Below, piece after piece: positions 18,831 through 28,634 of a DNA stretch of 64,000 nt; the first letter of the stretch is position 1, and the number at the start of each line of letters is the position of its first letter. A model generated the notes under the pieces. That model was not told the origin of the DNA. It saw nothing but the letters and a program-made list of their open reading frames with translations, and ran no database searches. Origin of the DNA: Spinactinospora alkalitolerans (lineage in GTDB: Bacteria > Actinomycetota > Actinomycetes > Streptosporangiales > Streptosporangiaceae); NCBI RefSeq assembly GCF_013408795.1, contig NZ_JACCCC010000001.1, positions 682,001-746,000 of the forward strand, in the 5' to 3' direction. The position numbers were made by a program, and so were the translations under genes.

Positions 18831-19403
18831 ATGACTTCCGCTGAGCAGCCCGCTCCCGAGGAGCGGGCCACCGATGCCGATATCGCCGCCGTCGAGGCGC
18901 AGCTCGGGCGTCCGCCTCGGGGCGTGCGCGGGGTGGCGCACCGCTGCCCCTGCGGGCTGCCCGACGTCGTGCGCACCGCGCCGCGGCTGGAGGACGGCAC
19001 GCCGTTTCCCACGACGTACTACCTGACCTGCCCGCGCGCGGCCTCCGCCATCGGGACGCTGGAGGCCGGCGGCCTCATGCGGGAGATGACGCGGCGGCTC
19101 GACTCCGATCCCGAGCTGCGCGCCGCCTACCGGAAGGCGCACGACTCCTACGTCGCCGAACGCGCCGAGCTGGCGCGGGCCGACGGGGTGCCGCCGCTGC
19201 CCGAAGGGATGCAGAGCGCCGGGGGCATGCCGACGCGGGTCAAGTGCCTGCACGCCCTCGTCGGCCACGAGCTCGCCTCGCCGGGGACCAACCCGTTCGG
19301 CCGCGAGGCGCTGGACGCGCTCCCGGAGTGGTGGGCCAAGGGCCCGTGCGTCCACGCCGAGGAGACCACCGACACCACCGCGACACCGGGGGACGGCAAG
19401 TGA
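18831..19403 (+). CDS. DUF501 domain protein
   Basis: A 190-residue soluble protein carrying DUF501: DADIAAVEAQLGRPPRG, VAHRCPCGLPDVVRTAPRLE, TPFPTTYYLTCPRAASAIGT, GGMPTRVKCLHALVGHELA and DALPEWWAKGPCVH. Conserved Cys and His residues hint at metal binding but this is unproven. In mycobacteria (Rv1025) the family lies directly between the DivIC gene and ppx; here the graspetide island separates it from the DivIC-like gene, while the ppx link is kept with a 4-bp overlap (GTGA at 19400-19403). Confidence 0.93.
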   Translation: MTSAEQPAPEERATDADIAAVEAQLGRPPRGVRGVAHRCPCGLPDVVRTAPRLEDGTPFPTTYYLTCPRAASAIGTLEAGGLMREMTRRLDSDPELRAAYRKAHDSYVAERAELARADGVPPLPEGMQSAGGMPTRVKCLHALVGHELASPGTNPFGREALDALPEWWAKGPCVHAEETTDTTATPGDGK

Positions 19404-20401
19404 ACACCGTTGCGGCCATCGACTGCGGCACCAATTCCATCCGCCTGCTCATCTGCAGTGTGATCGCGCTGGACGACGACGAGGTGCAGCTGCTCGACGT
19501 CGAGCGCCGCATGGAGGTGGTGCGCCTGGGGCAGGGGGTGGACCGCACCGGGGCGTTCGCCCCCGAGGCGCTGGAGCGCACGTTCGCGGCGCTGCGGGGA
19601 TACGCCGAGCTCATGCGGGAGCACGGCGTGGAGTTCGGCCCCGAGTCGGTCCGCATGGTCGCCACCAGCGCCACCAGGGACGCCGCCAACCGCCAGGAGT
19701 TCATCGACGGCGTCCGCGCGATCATCGGCGTCGAACCGGAGGTCATCAGCGGCGACGAGGAGGCCGAGCTCTCCTTCATCGGCGCGACGGCCGAGCTGGA
19801 GGCCGCCGAGGAGGCGGCCGAGGGCTTCGAGCGCCCCTACCTGGTGGTCGACATCGGCGGCGGCTCCACCGAGTTCGTCCTGGGGCACAAGGACGCCGTC
19901 GGGGCCGGTGCGGTGCGCGCCTCCCGCTCGGTCGACGTCGGCTGCGTGCGGATGACAGAGCGCCACCTGCACGGCGACCCGCCCACGGCCGAGCAGGTCG
20001 CCGCGGCGACCGCCGACGTCGACGCGGCGCTGGACGAGGCGGCCGCGGTGGTCCCGCTGGCCGAGGCCGCGACCGTCGTCTGCGTCGCGGGCACCGCCAC
20101 CACCGTCGCCGGCATCGCGCTGGAGCTGCCGGAGTACGACTCCGAGCGCATCCACCACACCCGCGTCTCCGTCGAGCGCGTGCGCGCCATCGCGGCCCTC
20201 CTGCTGGCCATGCCGCACGACGAGCGCGCCGCGATCGGGGTCATGCACCCGGGCCGGGTGGACGTGATCGGCGCCGGCGCGCTGGTGCTGGAGCGGGTGC
20301 TGGCGCGCACCCGCGCGGACGGGTTCGTCGCCAGCGAGCACGACATCCTCGACGGGATCGCCTGGAGCCTGCTGCTGGGGGGCGTGGACGAGGCCGGGTG
20401 A
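19400..20401 (+). CDS. Ppx/GppA family exopolyphosphatase
   Basis: Exopolyphosphatase/pppGpp phosphohydrolase family, hydrolysing terminal phosphate from polyphosphate or the alarmone. GTG 19400 overlaps the DUF501 stop and gives 333 residues. The ASKHA phosphate motifs are visible: VAAIDCGTNSIRLLI at the start, RMVATSATRDAANRQEF, PEVISGDEEAELSFIGA, LVVDIGGGSTEFVLG and VCVAGTATTVAGIAL. The protein ends after IAWSLLLGG and lacks the C-terminal HD-like domain of E. coli Ppx, as in the short mycobacterial Ppx1 (Rv0496) and Ppx2 (Rv1026) type. Confidence 0.94.
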   Translation: MNTVAAIDCGTNSIRLLICSVIALDDDEVQLLDVERRMEVVRLGQGVDRTGAFAPEALERTFAALRGYAELMREHGVEFGPESVRMVATSATRDAANRQEFIDGVRAIIGVEPEVISGDEEAELSFIGATAELEAAEEAAEGFERPYLVVDIGGGSTEFVLGHKDAVGAGAVRASRSVDVGCVRMTERHLHGDPPTAEQVAAATADVDAALDEAAAVVPLAEAATVVCVAGTATTVAGIALELPEYDSERIHHTRVSVERVRAIAALLLAMPHDERAAIGVMHPGRVDVIGAGALVLERVLARTRADGFVASEHDILDGIAWSLLLGGVDEAG

Positions 20402-20505
20402 CGTCCGCCTTTCGCCGCCGCGGCCGCGCAAGGGCGCGAGGAGCTGGGCGGACAAGGGCGGAAGGGCCCGGAACCCCGAGTGAGACCAATCACGTCCCCG
20501 CGAGT

Positions 20506-20523
20506 GCGTGAAAGTCTTCACAA
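20506..20523. promoter_or_regulatory. Rex-like operator, distal
   Basis: GCGTGAAAGTCTTCACAA matches the Rex consensus TTGTGAANNNNTTCACAA at all fixed positions except the first two. It lies 255 bp before the ndh ATG. Confidence 0.6.
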
Positions 20524-20609
20524 GGGCCCTGAACTGGGCAAACGTGCGTGAAACCGGCCTTATGATGGTCTAAACCTTTCCGGTCTGTCCCTTCCTTGAC
20601 GGGGGAGGC

Positions 20610-20627
20610 TTGTGAAAGGATGCACAA
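20610..20627. promoter_or_regulatory. Rex-like operator, proximal
   Basis: TTGTGAAAGGATGCACAA matches the Rex (NAD+/NADH redox sensor) consensus TTGTGAANNNNTTCACAA with a single mismatch. It starts 8 bp after a TTGACG hexamer (20596-20601), a position where bound Rex would block RNA polymerase. Confidence 0.72.
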
Positions 20628-20777
20628 GCGAGCACGGGATGGGTGAGATCCCGGGCCAGCGAAAAGAAGCGTCTTCTTTCCGCGAAACCAGAGTGCAGAG
20701 ATGTCAGTACAAGAAGACTTACCGATCTTCGCCACTCGTTCGGGTGGCTCGATGTGGGAACCAAGGGCGGATATGCG

Positions 20778-22157
20778 ATGACCGAGAGCAGGAACTACCG
20801 GCTGGTGCACGGCGGTGGTGACGAATCGGAGATCCCGCACGTGCTCATCGTCGGTGGTGGGTACCTGGGCATGTACACCGCGATGCGGCTGCAGAAGAAG
20901 CTGGGCCCCGGTGAGGCCCGCATCACTGTCGTCGACCCCAACTCCTACATGACCTACCAGCCGTTCCTGCCGGAGACGGCTGCGGGCAGCATCTCTCCGC
21001 GCAACGTCGTCGTCCCGCTGCGCAAGGTCCTCAACCGGGTGAAGGTCCTCAACGGCCGCGTCATCCGCATCGACCACGCCGACCGCAAGGTCGAGTTCGA
21101 GCCGAACGCCGGCACGACCCGCGAGATCGCCTACGACCACATCGTCGTCGCGGCCGGCGCGATCTCGCGCACGCTGCCCATCCCCGGTCTCGCCGAGCAC
21201 GGCATCGGCATCAAGACCGTGGAGGAGGCCGCCTACCTGCGCAACCACGTACTGGAGCAGCTCAACATCGCCGACTCCACCGACGACCCCGAGGTCCGCC
21301 GCAAGGCGCTGAACTTCGTGTTCGTGGGCGGCGGGTTCGCCGGGGCCGAGGCCATCGCCGAGTTGGAGGACATGGCCCGCGACGCGACCCGGATCTACCC
21401 GTCGATCGGAATCGACGACCTGCACTTCTACCTCATCGAGGCCGCGGACAAGATCCTGCCCGAGGTCGGCCCGGAGGTCGGCGAGAAGGCGATGAACCAG
21501 ATGCGCCAGCGCGGCATCGACGTCCGGCTCTCGACCTTCCTGGAGTCGGCCGTCGACCAGCGCATCAAGCTCAGCGACGGCACCGAGTTCGAAGCCGGCA
21601 CCCTGGTGTGGACCGCCGGCGTCAAGCCGAGCCCGGTCGTGCAGGCCAGCGACCTGCCGCTCGGTCCCAAGGGGCACATCGACACCAGCGAGTACCTGAC
21701 CGTCAACGGCGTGGACAACGCGTTCGCCGGCGGCGACAACGCCCAGGTGCCCGACGGCAACGGCGGTTTCTACCCGCCGAACGCGCAGAACGCCGTCCGC
21801 CAGGCCCCGGTGCTCGCCGACAACGTCATCGCCACCCTGCGGGGCAAGGAGCTCAAGGCCTACCGGCACCAGAACCTGGGCGCCGTCGCAGGCCTCGGCC
21901 TGCACAAGGGCGCGGCCCAGCTCTTCGGCAGGATCAAGCTGACCGGCCGGTTCGCCTGGTGGGCGCACCGCGGCTACCACCTGTTCGCGGTCCCCACGTT
22001 CAACCGGAAGTTCCGCGTCCTGTCGGACTGGACGCTGGCCTTCTTCCTGCGCCGCGACTTCGCGTCGCTGCCGGAGATGAGCGAGCCGCGCCAGGCGTTC
22101 GAGGAGGCGAGCCGGCCGCAGGTCGAGAACGGCCAGCTGCTGCGCCGCGTGAGCTGA
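20778..22157 (+). CDS. ndh: Type II NADH dehydrogenase (NDH-2)
   Basis: A single-subunit, non-proton-pumping NADH:quinone oxidoreductase of the respiratory chain. From ATG 20778 (AAGGGCGG upstream) it has 459 residues. The first Rossmann motif is HVLIVGGGYLGMYTAMRL (FAD) and the second is FVFVGGGFAGAEAIAEL (NADH). Quinone/FAD-side features include YQPFLPETAAGSISPRNVVV, GTLVWTAGVKPSPVV, VDNAFAGGDNAQVPDG and NAQNAVRQAPVLADN. The C-terminal amphipathic and hydrophobic part (AWWAHRGYHLFAVPTFNR, DWTLAFFLRRDF) suits membrane attachment. Upstream Rex-like sites suggest repression when the NADH/NAD+ ratio is low. A strong hairpin follows the stop. Confidence 0.93.
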   Translation: MTESRNYRLVHGGGDESEIPHVLIVGGGYLGMYTAMRLQKKLGPGEARITVVDPNSYMTYQPFLPETAAGSISPRNVVVPLRKVLNRVKVLNGRVIRIDHADRKVEFEPNAGTTREIAYDHIVVAAGAISRTLPIPGLAEHGIGIKTVEEAAYLRNHVLEQLNIADSTDDPEVRRKALNFVFVGGGFAGAEAIAELEDMARDATRIYPSIGIDDLHFYLIEAADKILPEVGPEVGEKAMNQMRQRGIDVRLSTFLESAVDQRIKLSDGTEFEAGTLVWTAGVKPSPVVQASDLPLGPKGHIDTSEYLTVNGVDNAFAGGDNAQVPDGNGGFYPPNAQNAVRQAPVLADNVIATLRGKELKAYRHQNLGAVAGLGLHKGAAQLFGRIKLTGRFAWWAHRGYHLFAVPTFNRKFRVLSDWTLAFFLRRDFASLPEMSEPRQAFEEASRPQVENGQLLRRVS

Positions 22158-22175
22158 CCCGCAAAACGCACGCAG

Positions 22176-22209
22176 AACGGTCGGTCCCGATGCGAGGGAC
22201 CGACCGTTT
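22176..22209 (+). terminator. Terminator of ndh
   Basis: AACGGTCGGTCCC (22176-22188) pairs perfectly with 22196-22208 around a 7-nt loop and is followed by a short T run. It begins 19 bp after the ndh stop. Confidence 0.85.
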
Positions 22210-22273
22210 CGTGTGCTGACAGGCCGAACCGGTGCGAATTCAGGCTTTTGGCTATGGCCGGTATGATGGACGG

Positions 22274-22347
22274 GCCCTCGTAGCCCAATGGTAGAGGCAG
22301 GCCCCCTAAAAGGGTCACAAGTGTCGGTTCGAGTCCGACCGGGGGTA
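22274..22347 (+). tRNA. tRNA-like gene, anticodon position UAA, short variable arm
   Basis: A 74-nt cloverleaf can be drawn. Acceptor GCCCTCG (22274-22280) pairs with CGGGGGT (22340-22346, two G-U pairs); D-arm GCCC...GGC with GG in the loop; anticodon stem GGCCC/GGGTC enclosing CCTAAAA; 6-nt variable region; T-arm GTCGG-TTCGAGT-CCGAC. The discriminator is A and the 3' CCA is not encoded (CCC follows). Reading the loop at 34-36 gives UAA, but position 33 is C instead of the universal U, and a tRNA-Leu would need a long variable arm. It could be a diverged or non-translating tRNA-like gene. Identity as tRNA-Leu is not supported by the arm structure. Confidence 0.55.
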
Positions 22348-22540
22348 CCCACGCGGATCCGTCGGCCTCCACCCCGGATCCGCCCCGAGCGCCCATGGAC
22401 GCCCGCTCCGCCCCGGTTCGGCTCGGGCGCGGAGCGCTACGCGCGTCGCAGTACGGCTTCGGCCGTTTCCACGGTGCGGTCGGTGCTCCCGGCCGGGAAC
22501 ATCAGGCCGGCCAGGACGTGCGGCCGGGGTCCGGGTGCGA

Positions 22541-22582
22541 GCGTGCCGCCTGCGCTACGCGTACCGCGACAGCCACCCTCCT
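22541..22582 (+). repeat. Family A repeat, diverged copy
   Basis: GTGCCGCCTGCGCTACGCGT (from 22543) then ACCGCGACAGCCACCCTCCT matches the family A order GTGCCGCCGGCGCTGCGCG...CGACAGCCGACCCCC with substitutions. It lies just downstream of the PucR gene. Confidence 0.5.
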
Positions 22583-22604
22583 CGGTCTCCACCTCCGATC
22601 CTCT

Positions 22605-24275
22605 CTAGCCTCCGTGCTCCATCAGCAGTTGCAGGTGCGTGAACAGCCGCTCGTTGGGGTCGGAGAGGTCGATGCCGCTGACCGACTCCGCTCTGCGGAC
22701 CCGGTAGCGCAGCGTGTTGGGGTGGATGTGCAGCCGCCCGGCCGCGGTGCGGACGTCGCCGAACGCCTCCAGGTAGGCGACCAGCGACCGTACGAGCTCG
22801 GAGCCGTGCGCGGCGTCGTGCTCGAACAGCCGGGCGGTCCGCGGATCGCGCAGCCGCGGGTCGGCCCGCAAGTGCGCGAGTGTCTCGCTGACCAGCACCC
22901 TGGCCCGCACGTCGGAGATCGTGGCCACGTCCATGCCCAGGTCGCGGCTCATCGCGTCGAGGATCCGGTCGGCCTCGCCGCGCGACTCGGTGACGTCGGT
23001 GAGCCGCCCCACCACCGATCCCACCGCGCCCTGCACCGCGACCCCCAGCAGCCGGCGGGCCGCCTCGACGATCTTGCGGGTCAGGGCCAGCACCGACGCC
23101 TCGGCCGAGCGCCGCGCCAGGTTCGGCAGCAGCACGTAGACCCGCGACCCCAGCGTGGTGACCAGGGCGTCGCGGCGATAGGCCGCGGCGTGCACCGAGA
23201 TCAGGCTGGTCATCCGGCGGCGCTTCAGTTCGACCTCGGATCGGTCGGCCCGCGACTCCGGTGCGGCCTCGGCCGGCGCGGCCGCTCCGCCGCCCGCGGG
23301 CGAGAAGGCGAACGCCGCGACCATGACCGCGTGGTCGTGGTCCACTTCGATGCTGTCGGCCAGCGCCGCGGCCTCGATGCGGCCCTCCAGCAGACCGGCC
23401 AGCAGGTCCTCGCGCAGCCGGAGCCCGGCCGTGGCCTCGGTGCGGTGCCGCAGCAGGTGCAGCGCCGTCATGCGGGCCGCGCCCAGCAGGGCCTCTTCCG
23501 ACTGCGCGGTCAGCGGCGCCGACCCCTCCTGCACCCAGATCGAGCCGAGGGGCTGGGAGCCCGCGCGGATGCCCACGGCCAGCCTGCGCCGGATGCCGAG
23601 TTCGGGGTGCTCCTCGATGCGCACCACCTCCTCGCCGGCGCGCAGCCGCTGGAAGACGCCCCATTCGCGCAGCAGCGCCAGGTACTGCTCGGGGCCCTGG
23701 CGGCCCAGGACCGACAGCCTGCGGAGTTCGTCGGCGTCCTCCCCGCCGGAGTAGGCGAGCACCCGGCTCGCGGAGTCCTCGATGCTGACCAGCCCGCCGG
23801 TGAGCGTGGCGATCGTCTGGGCCAGCGAGAACAGGTCGCCGATGGAGTCGCCGATGTCGGTGTCCAGGGTCAGCCGCGCGTCGTCGACCACGCTGCGGCA
23901 CAGCGACTGCAACTGCTCCCAGCGCACATCGGGCCGGACGGCGAGCAGCGCCACGCCGGACTCCCCGGCCGTGGCGCGCAGCAGCTCGGCCTCCTCGGCG
24001 ACGTCGACCTTCACCGCGATCGCCGAGGCCCCGCGCCGCCCGGCCGAGCGGACGAGGTGCGCGGCGCCGCGTCCCCGCACGCCGATCACCAGGACGAGGT
24101 CGCCGGCGTAGGGCACCGTCTCGTCCTCGGGGTCGAGGATCACCACGTCGCCGACGGGGACCTCCAGGCCGGCCGGCGCCGCCAGCACGTCCACCAGCGG
24201 GGCGCCGACGGCGAGCAGCAGCTCCCGCAGCGGCACCGCTGAGGGGTGTTCGGGCGGCGGCATGGCCGTGTCCAT
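22605..24275 (-). CDS. PucR-family regulator of proline catabolism (PutR-like)
   Basis: A transcriptional regulator, 556 residues from ATG 24275 (ATG 24344 would add 23). The N-terminal PucR purine-catabolism-type domain begins VPLRELLLAVGAPLVDVLAA and includes VPVGDVVILDPEDE. A central GGDEF-like/CdaR region follows, with LLREDLLAGLLEGR and YVLLPNLARRSAEASV. The C-terminal HTH_30 is seen in LVAYLEAFGDVRTAAGRLHI followed by HPNTLRYRVRRAESVSGIDL. It is divergent from pruA, the arrangement known for PutR/PruR-type activators of proline use. The intervening region holds a perfect palindrome (24355-24370) that is probably its operator. Confidence 0.9.
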   Translation of the reverse strand: MDTAMPPPEHPSAVPLRELLLAVGAPLVDVLAAPAGLEVPVGDVVILDPEDETVPYAGDLVLVIGVRGRGAAHLVRSAGRRGASAIAVKVDVAEEAELLRATAGESGVALLAVRPDVRWEQLQSLCRSVVDDARLTLDTDIGDSIGDLFSLAQTIATLTGGLVSIEDSASRVLAYSGGEDADELRRLSVLGRQGPEQYLALLREWGVFQRLRAGEEVVRIEEHPELGIRRRLAVGIRAGSQPLGSIWVQEGSAPLTAQSEEALLGAARMTALHLLRHRTEATAGLRLREDLLAGLLEGRIEAAALADSIEVDHDHAVMVAAFAFSPAGGGAAAPAEAAPESRADRSEVELKRRRMTSLISVHAAAYRRDALVTTLGSRVYVLLPNLARRSAEASVLALTRKIVEAARRLLGVAVQGAVGSVVGRLTDVTESRGEADRILDAMSRDLGMDVATISDVRARVLVSETLAHLRADPRLRDPRTARLFEHDAAHGSELVRSLVAYLEAFGDVRTAAGRLHIHPNTLRYRVRRAESVSGIDLSDPNERLFTHLQLLMEHGG

Positions 24276-24354
24276 GTCGAGCCCCGCCCCGCCGGGCCTC
24301 TGGGAGCCGTCGCGGGGAGGAGAAGGGCCGGTGGCGGGAAGCATGGCACCTCGA

Positions 24355-24370
24355 TTGTCCGATCGGACAA
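24355..24370. promoter_or_regulatory. Perfect 16-bp palindrome between the PucR regulator and pruA
   Basis: TTGTCCGATCGGACAA is fully self-complementary. A second half-site TTGTCCG lies at 24431-24437, directly before pruA. The pattern suits cooperative binding of the PucR-type regulator to both divergent promoters. Confidence 0.7.
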
Positions 24371-24471
24371 CCCAGAGTGCCAAAAAGTGGCCGCGCACCC
24401 AAGGCGTTCGGGGCAAAATCCCCATAACGTTTGTCCGGCTCAACGAGGAGACCCAAAGGAGGTAGGTGCCC

Positions 24472-26097
<1,626 letters not shown>

Positions 26098-26160
26098 GCG
26101 AGGGGCGAACGCCACCGGCCCCGGGCCGCTCTCGGCCCGATCGTTGCCAGGAGATGGCGG

Positions 26161-26213
26161 GTACAGGGGGTCGGCTGTCGCGATCGCGCAGTGATGGCGG
26201 TACGAGCGGATCC
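26161..26213 (-). repeat. Family A repeat, reverse copy of an inverted pair
   Basis: Read on the minus strand: GGATCCGCTCGTACCGCCAT then CGACAGCCGACCCCCTGTAC. It faces the forward copy at 26269-26317 across about 55 bp. Confidence 0.65.
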
Positions 26214-26268
26214 GTGCACATCGGACTCCCCCCGGTGGTCCAGGGGCGCGCGAGACCGCAGGGGCAGG

Positions 26269-26317
26269 GCTCCCCATACCGTCGGCGCTGCGCGCACTGC
26301 GACAGCCGACCCCCTTC
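26269..26317 (+). repeat. Family A repeat, forward copy of an inverted pair
   Basis: GTCGGCGCTGCGCGCACTGC at 26281-26300 then GACAGCCGACCCCC. With the reverse copy it could form a long hairpin between pruA and the proline dehydrogenase gene, which might uncouple their expression (inference). Confidence 0.75.
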
Positions 26318-26356
26318 TCGGCCGCACCCGTAAAACCTTCTACTGCGAGGTCAACC

Positions 26357-27283
26357 ATGCTTCGTACGTCCCTGCTGATCGCGGCGCGGTCGGCCGGCTG
26401 CCGCAAACTGGTCGAGCGCGTCCCGTTCACCCGGAACCTGGTCGCGAGGTTCGTGGCCGGCTCCACGCTGGAGGAGGCGCTTCCCACCGTCGCGCGACTC
26501 ACCGAGGACCGCCTGGTCACGCTGGACCACCTCGGCGAGGACGTCACCGACGAGGCGCAGGCGCGGACCACCGTCGACGCCTACGCCCGGCTGCTCGGGG
26601 AGCTGGACCGCGCCGGTCTGGCCGACCGGGCCGAGGTGTCGGTCAAGCTCTCCGCCGTCGGGCAGTTCCTGCCCGCCGACGGGGAGAAGATCGCACTGGA
26701 CAACGCCCGGCTGATCTGCGAGGCCGCGGCTGCGGCCGGCACCACGGTGACGCTGGACATGGAGGACCACACCACCACCGACTCCACTCTGGGCATCCTG
26801 CGCGAGCTGCGGGTGGACTTCCCGTGGGTCGGCGCGGTGCTCCAGGCCTACCTGCGGCGCACCGAGGCCGACTGCCGCGACCTCGCGCACGAGGGCTCCC
26901 GGGTGCGGCTGTGCAAGGGCGCCTACGACGAGCCCGCCTCGGTCGCCTACCGGGACAAGAGCGAGGTGGACCGCTCCTACGTGCGCTGCCTGAAGACCCT
27001 CGTGGCCGGGTCGGGGTATCCGATGGTGGCCACCCACGACCCGCGCATGGTCGCGATCGCCGAGCGGCTCGCGGCCGGCGCCGGCCGGTCGGCGCACGAC
27101 CACGAGTACCAGATGCTGCACGGCATCCGTGAGGCCGAGCAGGTCAGGATCGCCGCGCAGGGCGGGCGCATGCGCGTCTACGTGCCCTACGGCGACGAGT
27201 GGTACGGCTACTTCATGCGCCGGCTCGCCGAGCGTCCCGCCAACATCGCCTTCTTCGCCCGCTCGCTGGTCGGCAGCTCCTGA
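26357..27283 (+). CDS. putB: Proline dehydrogenase
   Basis: FAD-dependent proline dehydrogenase oxidises L-proline to 1-pyrroline-5-carboxylate and passes electrons to the quinone pool. The 308-residue monofunctional form is an (alpha/beta)8 barrel: VSVKLSAVGQF, TVTLDMEDHTTTDSTL, VLQAYLRRTEADCRDL, VRLCKGAYDEPASVAY, YPMVATHDPRMV and the C-terminal substrate motif VYVPYGDEWYGYFMRRLAER. ATG 26357 follows a weak GAGGTC. It lies 259 bp after pruA, with an inverted repeat pair in the gap, and before a bidirectional terminator. Confidence 0.95.
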   Translation: MLRTSLLIAARSAGCRKLVERVPFTRNLVARFVAGSTLEEALPTVARLTEDRLVTLDHLGEDVTDEAQARTTVDAYARLLGELDRAGLADRAEVSVKLSAVGQFLPADGEKIALDNARLICEAAAAAGTTVTLDMEDHTTTDSTLGILRELRVDFPWVGAVLQAYLRRTEADCRDLAHEGSRVRLCKGAYDEPASVAYRDKSEVDRSYVRCLKTLVAGSGYPMVATHDPRMVAIAERLAAGAGRSAHDHEYQMLHGIREAEQVRIAAQGGRMRVYVPYGDEWYGYFMRRLAERPANIAFFARSLVGSS

Positions 27284-27310
27284 GCGGCACCGCGTGGAAC
27301 GCCGGTGGGC

Positions 27311-27338
27311 GCGGCCCCGCTCGCGGGGGCGGGGCCGC
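27311..27338. terminator. Bidirectional terminator between convergent genes
   Basis: GCGGCCCCG (27311-27319) pairs with CGGGGCCGC (27330-27338). It lies between the proline dehydrogenase stop (27283) and the convergent dioxygenase stop (27347), so it can serve both. Confidence 0.75.
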
Positions 27339-27346
27339 CGCACCGG

Positions 27347-28285
27347 TCAGTAGGGCCGGTCGCCGACGATCGCGACGCGTTCGGCGACGCGCGGGTGCGG
27401 GTGGTAGTCGTTGACCGCGTAGTGCTGCGTGGCGCGGTTGTCCCAGAACGCGATCGAGTCGCGCCGCCACTGGAACCGGACCTGGTACTCGGGCGTGTGC
27501 GCCTGCTGGAAGAGGTGGCGCAGCAGGAAGTCGCTCTCCTCCTGCTCCAGCCCGACGATGCGGGTGGTGAACGACACGTTCACGAACAGCGTCCGGCGCC
27601 CGGTCTCGGGGTGCGTGCGCACCACCGGGTGCTCCACCGGCGGGAAGCGGTCCTGCCATTCGCGCAGCCGGTCCTCGTCCAGGAAGCGGGCGAAGCCGGG
27701 GATGACGTCGTGCACGGCGGTGCGCCCGTCGATCCGGTCCCTGACCGCCCGCGGCAGGTTATCGTAGGCCGCCGCCATGTCCGCCCACATCGTGTCGCCG
27801 CCCTGCGGCGGCACCTCGCGCAGCCGCAGGATCGCCCCCATGGCCGGGGCGGGCCGCCAGGTCACGTCGGTGTGCCAGACGTTCTCGTAGCTCGGCGGCA
27901 TCGCCCCCTTGGTGAACCGCGCGATGTGGGCGTCGTCGCCCTGGTCGATGAAGGGGTTCGTCTCCAGTTCGCCCCACATGCGGCCGATCTCCTGCTGCCG
28001 CTGCGGCGTGATCGGCTGGTCGCGGAAGAAGATCACCTTGAACTCCAGCAGCGCGCGGTGGAGTTCGGCGCGCAGCCGCTCGCTGATCGGTTCGCGCAGG
28101 TCCACGCCGCGGATCTCGGCGCCGATGACCCGTCCGAGGGGGTGCGCCTCGAACAGCTCGTAGGGCCGCTCCTCGGTTCCCTCGGGCAGCCGGCGGAGCA
28201 GGCGCGGCCCTTCGACCAGCGCCTCGTCCACGGTCCTGGTCTGCCGGACCTCGGCGGGGGAGGTCTCGGTGGTCGTCACGGTCAC
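27347..28285 (-). CDS. TauD/TfdA-family Fe(II)/2-oxoglutarate dioxygenase
   Basis: A 312-residue dioxygenase of the taurine/alkylsulfate type, which releases sulfite from an organosulfur substrate or hydroxylates a related compound. The iron triad is visible: H138 and D140 in NVWHTDVTWRP and H288 in NRATQHYAVNDY. The 2-oxoglutarate-binding Arg lies in HPRVAERVAIVG. GTG 28285 follows AAAGG by 9 nt. Upstream on the same strand are a promoter-like TTGACA element and a 40-codon leader ORF, suggesting regulated sulfur-starvation expression (inference). No ABC transporter gene is adjacent. The substrate cannot be told from sequence. Confidence 0.9.
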   Translation of the reverse strand: MTVTTTETSPAEVRQTRTVDEALVEGPRLLRRLPEGTEERPYELFEAHPLGRVIGAEIRGVDLREPISERLRAELHRALLEFKVIFFRDQPITPQRQQEIGRMWGELETNPFIDQGDDAHIARFTKGAMPPSYENVWHTDVTWRPAPAMGAILRLREVPPQGGDTMWADMAAAYDNLPRAVRDRIDGRTAVHDVIPGFARFLDEDRLREWQDRFPPVEHPVVRTHPETGRRTLFVNVSFTTRIVGLEQEESDFLLRHLFQQAHTPEYQVRFQWRRDSIAFWDNRATQHYAVNDYHPHPRVAERVAIVGDRPY

Positions 28286-28505
28286 GGTTGTACACCTTTC
28301 CAGTGGGTAATACGGAGTGATTCAGCGGGCGGGAACGGGAGCGGGAGGCCGTCGGCGCGGCACAGCGGTGCACGGGGATCCCGGCGAGCACGCGCGCGAA
28401 GGACGCGCGTCCGGGCTGCGGAGGCCGCGGGCGCGGCGGGACGCCGCCGCGTCGGTGCCGATGCGGAAGAGGAAGAGGCCGGGCAGTCGAGAGCGCCCGG
28501 CGGGA

Positions 28506-28628
28506 TCAGACGCGCGGAGGAGAGCCCAGGCGGCCGCGCAGGCGCAGAACGCCCGCCACGCCGCGACGCACCCAGAGAACGGAGTCGGACCGGTGAACGG
28601 CCGGAAGGTGCTGGGAACGCAACGTCAT
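28506..28628 (-). CDS. Possible leader peptide upstream of the dioxygenase
   Basis: A 40-codon ORF starting MTLRSQHLPAVHRSDSVLWV, basic and with His/Arg content like the short leader peptides often found before actinobacterial sulfur genes. Its ATG lies 6 nt after a -10-like box, so it could be translated from a leaderless transcript. It lacks the terminal Cys codons of the best-known leaders. Its existence rests on this layout only. Confidence 0.35.
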   Translation of the reverse strand: MTLRSQHLPAVHRSDSVLWVRRGVAGVLRLRGRLGSPPRV

Positions 28629-28634
28629 GGTCCG

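Larger units (their letters stand above)
20402..20777 (+). other. Gene-free leader region of ndh with two Rex-like sites
   Basis: This 376-bp interval has no convincing small gene. It is less GC-rich than its surroundings near 20500-20760 and holds two Rex-like operators (20506-20523, 20610-20627), a TTGACG -35-like hexamer at 20596-20601, and a further GCGTGAAA half-site near 20545. It appears to be a long regulated promoter and 5' UTR for the NADH dehydrogenase. Confidence 0.6.
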
